Assembly: GCA_937895685.1 (NCBI GenBank)
Contig: CALBMC010000089.1
Span: 1 to 9,433 of the forward strand
Length of the DNA: 9,433 nt
Reading direction: 5' to 3'
DNA from: an uncultured bacterium
GTDB taxonomy: Bacteria > Patescibacteriota > Minisyncoccia > Phycocordibacterales > UBA9973
Shown: in pieces, positions 5,123-9,433 of the stretch
Layout: each line of letters opens with the position of its first letter
Position numbering within the stretch: position 1 is the first letter of the stretch
Translations under genes and position numbers: made by a program
Notes under the pieces: model-generated
What the model was told of the DNA's origin: nothing
The model's database searches: none
Seen by the model: only the letters and a program-made list of their open reading frames with translations

Positions 5123-5132
5123 GCGATATAAT
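5123..5132 (+). promoter_or_regulatory. Leaderless promoter of the methyltransferase-queD cassette
   Basis: GCGATATAAT contains a consensus TATAAT at 5127-5132, with 7 nt to the ATG. Transcription would start at or next to the A of the ATG. The same 10-mer precedes the histidine phosphatase gene. The -35 region (CTACAG at 5104-5109, 17-nt spacer) is poor. Confidence 0.65.
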
Positions 5133-5139
5133 TAAAGTT

Positions 5140-5862
5140 ATGAATCAACTCAATGACTACAACGAAATAAGCGATTTGTACAACTTGAGTAACACAAAAT
5201 CAGACAAGTTGTACTCAATATTGCCAACGGTGTTGAAAATATCCGAAACGAAAGATAATCTAAAAACAGTTCTTGATCTGGGATGTGGAAACGGCTTTTT
5301 CACTTTTGCACTTGCAAAAAAGTATCCGAGCTCAAAAGTAATTGGTATTGATAATGCTGAAAAGCAAATTGCTGCCGCACAAGAAATACAGAGAAATGCA
5401 GAGATAAAAAATATTAATTTTATCCTTGGAGACATTACGGTTGATGTATTACCAAAGTCAGACTTGATTGTTGCGCCATTTGTTTTTGGCTATTTTGATG
5501 GCGAGAGGCTGCATGAAGCCCTTAAACATATCTTTAACGCACTGGAGAAAGATGGGGTGCTTGTGATTGTTTTGGACAACCCTATAGGTATTGATAACAG
5601 CAGGTTCGGAGCCAAGAAGACTTTCAGTAATGGGGTCTTGTCGATAGAGCTTTTTGATACAGACAATATACATATAACGACTTTGAAAGCTATCCATCAT
5701 GATATTGATTCCTTCAAACAAAACCTTGCAGAGACTGGATTCAAGGATATAACGGAGTACCATCCTATTATTGATAAAACAGGGCTTAATGCTCTGGGAG
5801 AATCTTTCTGGAACGGCTACACTGAAAACTCAGAACTTGTATACTTGAGTTGTACTAAATAA
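5140..5862 (+). CDS. Class I SAM-dependent methyltransferase
   Basis: This 240-residue enzyme has the Rossmann-type SAM fold. Motif I is V-L-D-L-G-C-G-N-G-F-F (44-54). D71 in V-I-G-I-D-N should bind the SAM ribose. L-G-D-I (96-99) is the adenine-contact region, and A-P-F-V-F-G-Y-F (112-119) is the post-motif strand. The N-terminal 40 residues form a lid, and the C-terminal part probably binds the substrate. It is of the small-molecule type (Methyltransf_11/25-like); the substrate cannot be read from the sequence. The queD-like gene starts 5 nt after its stop codon, so both are made together. The gene directly follows a TATAAT box, giving a leaderless mRNA, and it lies in a cassette bounded by repeats next to tRNA-Arg, which suggests lateral acquisition. 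Confidence 0.9.
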   Translation: MNQLNDYNEISDLYNLSNTKSDKLYSILPTVLKISETKDNLKTVLDLGCGNGFFTFALAKKYPSSKVIGIDNAEKQIAAAQEIQRNAEIKNINFILGDITVDVLPKSDLIVAPFVFGYFDGERLHEALKHIFNALEKDGVLVIVLDNPIGIDNSRFGAKKTFSNGVLSIELFDTDNIHITTLKAIHHDIDSFKQNLAETGFKDITEYHPIIDKTGLNALGESFWNGYTENSELVYLSCTK

Positions 5863-5867
5863 TTTCT

Positions 5868-6233
5868 ATGAAAACATCCATTACCAAGCAATTTAAATTT
5901 GAAGCAGCGCATTCTTTACCAAATCATGACGGTAAGTGCAGAAACCTGCATGGGCATTCCTATGTTCTCGAGGTGACAGTTTCTGGTTCAATAATCCAGG
6001 ACGGCCCAAAGGAAGGAATGGTTATGGATTTTGTTGATTTATCACATGTCGTTGAAAATGAAATCGTATCGCAGTGGGATCATAAATTTCTAAACGATGT
6101 GTTGCCTTTTACCACAACAGCAGAAAACCTGGCAGCAGAATGCTTTAAAAGGATTGAAGCAAAAGAAATCAATGTGACGAAAGTAAGGCTTTGGGAGACG
6201 GCTAAATCATTTGTTGAGGTTTCTAAAGAATAG
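5868..6233 (+). CDS. queD: 6-pyruvoyl-tetrahydropterin synthase / QueD-family protein
   Basis: QueD turns 7,8-dihydroneopterin triphosphate into 6-carboxytetrahydropterin, an early step to queuosine and other deazapurines. The zinc ligands are H15 (E-A-A-H-S-L), H28 and H30 (N-L-H-G-H-S-Y). C24 is the catalytic cysteine, and D71-H72 in W-D-H-K-F-L-N-D complete the catalytic set. M-V-M-D-F (51-55) and T-T-A-E-N-L (83-88) are family motifs, and E110 should anchor the pterin ring. The 121-residue length is normal and all catalytic residues are kept, so it is probably active. No other queuosine gene is nearby; its partner is a methyltransferase, so a modified pterin product is also possible. The symbol marks the family; the exact reaction is inferred. 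It is followed 1 nt later by the first 92-nt element. Confidence 0.9.
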   Translation: MKTSITKQFKFEAAHSLPNHDGKCRNLHGHSYVLEVTVSGSIIQDGPKEGMVMDFVDLSHVVENEIVSQWDHKFLNDVLPFTTTAENLAAECFKRIEAKEINVTKVRLWETAKSFVEVSKE

Positions 6234-6234
6234 G

Positions 6235-6326
6235 ACGCTCGAGAAGGGTCGAAATGGCATACTGAAAATATTAAAAATAACCTTGCAGGGCATTGATCCA
6301 CGGGGTTCCATCTCGAGAAGGCTCAC
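6235..6326 (+). repeat. 92-nt intercassette element, copy A
   Basis: It opens with ACGCTCGAGAAGGGTC and closes with ATCTCGAGAAGGCTCAC. Copy B (6957-7048) has exactly the same length and aligns without gaps: the ends are identical, and the 59-nt middle has about 34 identical positions by hand count. The end palindromes pair (CTCGAGA with TCTCGAG), then an A-A mismatch and GGG with TCC, closing a large loop. Inside, GATCC/GGTTC forms a small hairpin with one mismatch. The G-G-T-T-C-C-A-T-C stretch resembles a tRNA T-loop box. The element lies directly after the queD stop codon. Confidence 0.75.
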
Positions 6327-6337
6327 CTTTTAGAGAG
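6323..6337 (+). repeat. Right copy of the 15-bp direct repeat
   Basis: TCACCTTTTAGAGAG is identical to 5036-5050. Here it overlaps the last bases of element A and begins cassette 2, whereas at 5036 it overlaps the end of tRNA-Arg. Confidence 0.65.
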
Positions 6338-6339
6338 CG

Positions 6340-6352
6340 CTCGAGTAGAGTC
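6340..6352 (+). repeat. 13-mer-like site upstream of cassette 2
   Basis: CTCGAGTAGAGTC differs from CTCGAGAAGGGTC at two positions. It occupies the same place relative to the next gene as the site at 5063-5075 does for cassette 1. Confidence 0.6.
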
Positions 6353-6354
6353 GT

Positions 6355-6383
6355 TTAGCAAATTTTAATTACAGCGATATAAT
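6355..6383 (+). promoter_or_regulatory. Leaderless promoter of the histidine phosphatase cassette
   Basis: A weak -35 TTAGCA (6355-6360), a 17-nt spacer and a consensus TATAAT (6378-6383) lie 6 nt before the ATG. The 10-mer GCGATATAAT is shared with cassette 1. The mRNA should start at the ATG. Confidence 0.65.
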
Positions 6384-6389
6384 ACAAAT

Positions 6390-6938
6390 ATGTCCATCAA
6401 GATTACTTATTTCGTACACGGAACCACGACTGACAACGAGCAGCATATTTCCTCTGGTTGGAAGGATGTTGAGCTTTCAGACCTCGGCGTGAAGCAGTCC
6501 AAAGAACTCACCGAGCAAACGAAGAACATGAAGTTTGATATTGTTTTTTGCTCTGACCTTAAGCGCGCTCAAGATTCAGCGAAACTCGCGTGGGAAGGCC
6601 AATACGAAATCATTCCTGATGCCCGCCTTCGCGAATGCAACTACGGAGACTTGAATGGGGCCTCGTCAGATATTGTCGAACCAATGCAGGAAGAGGAATG
6701 CATTGAGAAACCATTTCCAAACGGCGAAAGCTGCGAAGATGTGAAGACCCGTATCGTGGACTTTGTTACATTCCTTAAGCAAAACTACGAAGGAAAGCAT
6801 GTTGCAATTGTTGGACATAAAGCACCTCAACTTTCGCTTGACGTTCTTTTGAAAGGAAAGACTTGGAAGGAAGCTCTTGCCGAGGACTGGCGTAAGACCA
6901 AATCTTGGCAGCCAGGGTGGGAATATGAAATCGCTTAA
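6390..6938 (+). CDS. Histidine phosphatase superfamily protein with a VHG variant motif
   Basis: Proteins of this fold (phosphoglycerate mutase-like) move phosphate through a histidine. H10 is in F-V-H-G-T-T-T-D-N, where most members have R-H-G; the usual first arginine is Val9. R59 in C-S-D-L-K-R-A, the acid E82 in L-R-E-C-N-Y-G-D and the second histidine H143 in V-G-H-K-A-P are all present, so activity is likely but with an altered phosphate pocket. P-F-P-N-G-E-S (108-114) and the Trp-rich end (W-Q-P-G-W-E-Y-E) fit a distinct subfamily that I believe occurs in various bacteria, with no known substrate. At 182 residues it is a normal single domain. It is visibly richer in G and C than its neighbours (28 of 60 bases at 6481-6540), which supports lateral origin. 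It stands alone between a leaderless promoter and element B. Confidence 0.9.
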   Translation: MSIKITYFVHGTTTDNEQHISSGWKDVELSDLGVKQSKELTEQTKNMKFDIVFCSDLKRAQDSAKLAWEGQYEIIPDARLRECNYGDLNGASSDIVEPMQEEECIEKPFPNGESCEDVKTRIVDFVTFLKQNYEGKHVAIVGHKAPQLSLDVLLKGKTWKEALAEDWRKTKSWQPGWEYEIA

Positions 6939-6956
6939 TTAAGCATTAATTTGTAA

Positions 6957-7048
6957 ACGCTCGAGAAGGGTCATTGTGATATTATAAAAAGGTGTAAATT
7001 AGCCTTAGGGGGCAAGGAATCGAAAGGTTCTATCTCGAGAAGGCTCAC
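6957..7048 (+). repeat. 92-nt intercassette element, copy B
   Basis: It has the same length, ends and position relative to the gene as copy A. It also forms the CTCGAGA/TCTCGAG end pairing. Inside, GGAATC/GGTTCT closes a GAAA tetraloop (7017-7032), a GNRA hairpin at the place where copy A has its GATCC/GGTTC hairpin. AGCCTT at 7000-7005 can pair with AAGGCT at 7040-7045. It differs from A in the middle, so it is an old or divergent copy and not a recent duplication. Confidence 0.75.
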
Positions 7049-7068
7049 ATTTTTGTGATGTAGGCGTG

Positions 7069-7098
7069 CCCATACACTTTTTGATTAAAATGTGTGGG
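7069..7098 (+). repeat. Imperfect inverted repeat between the island and the terminator
   Basis: CCC, ACAC and TTTT pair with AAAA, GTGT and GGG around a 4-nt GATT loop, with a 2-nt bulge (AT) and one T-T mismatch. No T run follows, so it is not a standard terminator. The 213-nt stretch 6939-7151 has no gene; it holds element B, this repeat and the next terminator. Confidence 0.4.
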
Positions 7099-7123
7099 GG
7101 TAAAATTACTATCGAGGTCACAG

Positions 7124-7156
7124 TTTAAAAACCCACCAATTTGGTGGGTTTTTAAA
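7124..7156. terminator. Bidirectional intrinsic terminator
   Basis: This is a perfect 16-bp inverted repeat, TTTAAAAACCCACCAA/TTGGTGGGTTTTTAAA, around one base, with A and T runs on both sides of a CCCACC/GGTGGG core. It ends plus-strand transcripts from the island and minus-strand transcripts of the gene at 7152-7604, whose stop codon lies in the right arm. Confidence 0.92.
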
Positions 7157-7604
7157 ATCCTAGTCTTTCTAATAATTCCTCAAAAAAACTTTCTTCTATA
7201 AGTTTTTTTGGTAAGTAACCAGAGAGTGCCATTTCTATTTTTTCTAAGTCTACGTCTTCTGGTATCGGTATAGAAATTAGGGGAATGAGAGCCTTATTTG
7301 AGTCTAGCAACAGACTTCTTTTATCTTCTTTTATCCAAAAAGATTTTATTGTTGAGTATGGGTAAACCATCTCGTCTATATGAAGCCCATTTTCATCGAT
7401 CAAAAAAGTTGCTTCGTCAGGGTTTCTTATTGAAAAGAAAAATAGACAACTTGTTGCAACAACAATAAATATTGCAAACATTATGTTTTCATTTATTACA
7501 GAAATAATTACTCCACAGATAGCAATCAAGCCAACCAGCCAAAACCAGTCGTTTGTTCTACTTTTCTTTTCATATTCGTGCCCAATCCAAGATATATTTA
7601 CCAT
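7152..7604 (-). CDS. Two-TM membrane protein with a PH-like soluble part, unknown function
   Basis: This 150-residue protein starts W-I-G-H-E-Y-E-K-K-S-R-T-N-D-W-F-W. It then has two membrane segments (about 19-37 and 41-58) joined by a very short turn, which places both ends in the cytoplasm. The rest (about 63-115) looks strand-rich: A-T-F-L-I-D-E-N-G-L-H-I, then M-V-Y-P-Y-S-T-I-K-S-F-W-I. This pattern recalls bacterial PH-like domains that follow a TM pair. The end is an acidic helix (E-S-F-F-E-E-L-L-E-R-L-G-F). I recall similar proteins as unnamed families in Parcubacteria; no function is known. It lies 35 nt after the coiled-coil gene on the same strand and ends in a strong terminator, so it is either the last gene of the sigma-factor operon or a separate unit. 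Confidence 0.82.
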   Translation of the reverse strand: MVNISWIGHEYEKKSRTNDWFWLVGLIAICGVIISVINENIMFAIFIVVATSCLFFFSIRNPDEATFLIDENGLHIDEMVYPYSTIKSFWIKEDKRSLLLDSNKALIPLISIPIPEDVDLEKIEMALSGYLPKKLIEESFFEELLERLGF

Positions 7605-7612
7605 CCCGTATT

Positions 7613-7621
7613 ATTTTAGCA
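7613..7621 (-). promoter_or_regulatory. Candidate extended -10 box for the two-TM gene
   Basis: TGC-TAAAAT on the minus strand ends 8 nt before the ATG at 7604, the spacing seen at other near-leaderless starts here. There is no recognisable -35. Read-through from the gene upstream is an alternative. Confidence 0.35.
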
Positions 7622-7639
7622 CCTCAAGACATTTTTGCA

Positions 7640-8404
7640 CTAAAAATCTGTGAAATCTCTTCTTGCGTCTGAAACTTCTTTTTCAAAGGTTGTTTTTATT
7701 TCAGATATCTTTTCTTCTCGTTCCTTTCTTTTTTGTTCTACGAAATCCCTGAAGTGATCTGCTCCTAGTCCTTCTTTTATTTTTGTTTTCTCACCTTTCA
7801 TAGCTTCTTCGATTTCTTGGATATCTCTATCTTTGCTTTCTGCACAAAGAGATATTTTTTCAGATACCTTTTTACTTATTTCATTTTCAAATGATTCAAA
7901 ATAAGTTTTTTTATTTTGACTGTACTCAGTAAGGTAGGAGAATATTGCATTTCGATACTCTTCATTTACAAGGTCTATTGATGAGTTTCTTTTTTCCAAG
8001 GCACTAAAAACCCTGTTTTTAAATAAATTAAATTCAGTTTTGTTTTCTTCTGATATTTTTCCCTCCAATTTATCAAACTTCTTTTCTATAGAAGAGGTCA
8101 CCTCCGCCCTTTTAGAGTAGATATAAGAATCTTCTTTGGCCCATGCTTCTTGTAGGGAAGTTGTTTTCTCTGTGAGAGATTCATTTGATGAATTGGCAAC
8201 AAAGAGAACCTTTTTTCCTAATTCATTTTCTATTTTTTTTAGTCTTTCACAGGACTGGTTTTCCATCGACGAAGAAACAGTGGCTTTTTGTCTTTCCAGG
8301 ATGTTTTTCTTAAAGCTAAAAGCCTTTGCTTCAGCGACGCCAGAAAAAACAAAGTTTAATACTAGTGCAAAAAATATTATTTTTTTAGCATTGTTATTCT
8401 TCAT
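7640..8404 (-). CDS. Secreted coiled-coil protein of unknown function
   Basis: This 254-residue protein has a clear signal peptide: N-K-K start, hydrophobic I-I-F-F-A-L-V-L-N-F-V-F and a cleavage site after A-E-A (25) or A-K-A (28). There is no lipobox. The mature part is almost entirely charged helix rich in Glu and Lys, fitting an elongated coiled coil, with only two cysteines (in S-C-E-R-L and L-C-A-E-S) that might form a disulfide outside the cell. No enzyme motif is seen. It overlaps the putative anti-sigma gene by 11 nt, so it is cotranscribed and probably coupled to it. In ECF sigma operons the third gene is often a target or a partner of the anti-sigma factor, so an envelope-sensing or envelope-protecting role is possible; this is inference. 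Confidence 0.82.
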   Translation of the reverse strand: MKNNNAKKIIFFALVLNFVFSGVAEAKAFSFKKNILERQKATVSSSMENQSCERLKKIENELGKKVLFVANSSNESLTEKTTSLQEAWAKEDSYIYSKRAEVTSSIEKKFDKLEGKISEENKTEFNLFKNRVFSALEKRNSSIDLVNEEYRNAIFSYLTEYSQNKKTYFESFENEISKKVSEKISLCAESKDRDIQEIEEAMKGEKTKIKEGLGADHFRDFVEQKRKEREEKISEIKTTFEKEVSDARRDFTDF

Positions 8405-8804
8405 AAAAACTTATTTTAGCTAACTCATCAAAAGTAGAGTTTTCAATTTCTTCAAACAACTCATCTTCTTCATTTGGAATAGACAATGAAAGTGAATCAT
8501 CTTCTATGTCTTTTATTATTTCATTTGCAAGAGAATTCTTACTATTACCAGATATTTCTGGCATTCCAACTATTATTGCAAGCGCTATTGCGATTGTTGC
8601 CGGAGCGATTTTGAAAAGAATAAATCTTTTTTGAAGAAACCAGACAGGGTAGGAGTAAGGGCTTTTTATCGGTCCCTGTTTTATTATTTCTTTTTTGTTA
8701 ATTATTTTTTGAATAACCAAATCAAAACCTGCTCTATCTGGAGAGAGAAGGATGCTAACTTTTTTTAGCGCGTATTCAATTTTATCTTCTTCTTTTTTTA
8801 TCAT
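8394..8804 (-). CDS. Single-TM protein, putative anti-sigma factor
   Basis: This 136-residue protein has a cytoplasmic basic part of about 60 residues, one membrane segment (about 61-80, I-L-F-K-I-A-P-A-T-I-A-I-A-L-A-I-I-V-G) and an acidic outer tail of about 55 residues rich in Glu, Asp and Ser. This layout, and its start codon overlapping the sigma stop codon as ATGA, is what a membrane anti-sigma factor of the RsiW/RseA type would show. There is no HxxxCxxC zinc motif (the protein contains no Cys at all), so it is not a classical ZAS-domain member; the role is inferred from position and topology. It overlaps the following secreted coiled-coil gene by 11 nt, which completes a three-gene regulatory unit. 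Confidence 0.75.
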   Translation of the reverse strand: MIKKEEDKIEYALKKVSILLSPDRAGFDLVIQKIINKKEIIKQGPIKSPYSYPVWFLQKRFILFKIAPATIAIALAIIVGMPEISGNSKNSLANEIIKDIEDDSLSLSIPNEEDELFEEIENSTFDELAKISFYEE

Positions 8805-9364
8805 AAATATTTTTCTATATTTTGTTTGTTTTCTCGAATTTTCTTTATTCCTCTAGAGCAAAGTTGTCTTATTGCCATCTCACTTTTTCCCATGATATCG
8901 GCGATTTCTTCTATCTCTAGTTCTGAAAAGTATCTCAGTTCTACGGCCTCCCGCTCTGCTTCTTTCAGTTTAGATAATTCTTCTCCTATAGCCTTGAGAA
9001 GTCCGGTGTCTTTTATTTCTAACTTCTCTCCTTTATTGTCCGCTTCTTTCATTATTAATTCCTCGTCTCTTATAACTAATCTGTCTTTGCTTCTCCAGTG
9101 GTCAGTTATGGCGTTCTGTAGGGATCTAAAGAAATAGGCTTTTGAAATTTCTCGAATTTGTCCTCCCTTTATTTTTTCGAAAACTCGAACAAAGACGTCT
9201 TGTGTCAGGTCTGTTGCCATTTCTCTGGATCTTAGTTTTGATAAGGCATATCGGAAAAGTGGGGAGTATAGTTTTTCATAAATCTGACTATAAACACCAA
9301 TCTCTCCCTTTATCAGACTATCTAAGTCCTTCCTAAGGGCGTCATTTGTCTCTTCTCTAGTCAT
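8801..9364 (-). CDS. ECF-type sigma-70 family RNA polymerase sigma factor
   Basis: This 187-residue sigma factor directs RNA polymerase to a dedicated promoter set. Region 2 covers about 24-95, with A-T-D-L-T-Q-D-V-F-V-R-V-F-E-K-I (50-65) for core binding and A-Y-F-F-R-S-L-Q-N-A-I-T-D-H-W-R (76-91) for -10 recognition. Region 4 covers about 125-180, with E-R-E-A-V-E-L-R-Y-F-S-E-L-E-I-E-E-I-A-D-I-M-G-K-S-E-M-A as its helix-turn-helix. Regions 1.1 and 3 are missing, as in ECF members. The gene overlaps the putative anti-sigma gene by 4 nt (ATGA), so they are translationally coupled. Its stop codon TGA supports the standard code. The first codon also overlaps, by ATGA, a short GC-rich reading frame at the window end. 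No promoter for it can be seen inside the window. Confidence 0.92.
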   Translation of the reverse strand: MTREETNDALRKDLDSLIKGEIGVYSQIYEKLYSPLFRYALSKLRSREMATDLTQDVFVRVFEKIKGGQIREISKAYFFRSLQNAITDHWRSKDRLVIRDEELIMKEADNKGEKLEIKDTGLLKAIGEELSKLKEAEREAVELRYFSELEIEEIADIMGKSEMAIRQLCSRGIKKIRENKQNIEKYL

Positions 9365-9432
9365 ATAACGAGCTTAGAACTCACGGCCGGGGCGGCAAAA
9401 GCACCGGGCGGCGGCGGCTGAAGCGTCGGGCC
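9361..9432 (-). CDS. Possible C-terminal end of an upstream gene, GC-rich
   Basis: A minus-strand frame enters from the window edge and runs 23 codons (Pro/Ala-rich, ending S-S-K-L-V-I) to a TGA that overlaps the sigma ATG as ATGA, the same coupling as in the next pair. That favours a real gene. Against it, 42 of the last 53 bases are G or C, unlike the rest of the window, so it could also be a chimeric contig end. Too short to assign. Confidence 0.3.
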   Translation of the reverse strand, partial: GPTLQPPPPGAFAAPAVSSKLVI

Positions 9433-9433
9433 G

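Noticed and set aside
5063..7046. CRISPR array made of the CTCGAG 13-mers
   Set aside because: Only six short sites with spacings from 28 bp to over 1 kb, genes between them, and no cas gene.
6235..7048. Canonical integron attC sites
   Set aside because: No RYYYAAC inverse core or GTTRRRY core is found at the element ends; the resemblance is only in layout and fold.
8801..8803. Recoded TGA (Gracilibacteria-type code)
   Set aside because: TGA ends the sigma gene exactly at its ATGA overlap with the next gene, and no gene here needs an internal TGA.
8136..9336. Plus-strand open frames at 8136-8423, 8826-9137 and 9142-9336
   Set aside because: They are mirror frames of the sigma-factor operon, Ser/Leu/Phe-rich and without any family signature.

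Overview
The window looks like chromosomal DNA of an AT-rich, small-genome bacterium, most probably a Candidate Phyla Radiation (Patescibacteria) member of the Parcubacteria type. This is inference. It rests on many short proteins of unknown family, a small stand-alone GIY-YIG protein, an unusually long Fpg, compact gene spacing, tRNAs without encoded CCA, and no clear Shine-Dalgarno sequence at any start. TAA, TAG and TGA all end genes, so ordinary code 11 fits and the recoded Gracilibacteria/Absconditabacteria do not.

Left part (1-4921). The end of a membrane protein, possibly a ZIP-type metal transporter, is followed by a GC-rich hairpin lying inside a split copy of a tRNA 5' end. Next come a GIY-YIG protein, tRNA-Lys(TTT) and, 4 nt later, a SpoU/TrmH RNA methyltransferase. 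On the minus strand, mutM (Fpg) is followed by a small one-TM protein. A lone unknown gene (2431-2985) converges with ruvA on a shared terminator. ruvA and rpsT (bS20) diverge from a 143-nt region with one promoter each way. After the rpsT terminator lies a two-gene unit: a CPHC thioredoxin-like protein and an unknown helical protein.

Middle part (4927-7151). tRNA-Arg(GCG) has a strong promoter. Directly behind it is an island of two cassettes. Cassette 1 holds a SAM methyltransferase and a QueD-like enzyme; cassette 2 holds a histidine phosphatase. Both genes sit directly behind the same GCGATATAAT promoter box and should give leaderless mRNAs. Each cassette is followed by a 92-nt element (6235-6326 and 6957-7048) bounded by the 13-mer CTCGAGAAG(G/C)(G/C)TC, and each is preceded by a further related 13-mer. 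The sequence TCACCTTTTAGAGAG starts in the tRNA-Arg 3' end and recurs exactly at the cassette 1/cassette 2 joint. This resembles a gene-cassette array at a tRNA attachment site, with recombination-site-like elements that are not canonical integron attC sites. No recombinase is present in the window.

Right part (7124-9433, minus strand). An ECF sigma factor, a one-TM putative anti-sigma factor and a secreted coiled-coil protein overlap head to tail. A two-TM protein with a PH-like soluble part follows, possibly also with its own promoter. The last 50 or so bases turn abruptly GC-rich; they may be the end of another gene or an assembly fault.
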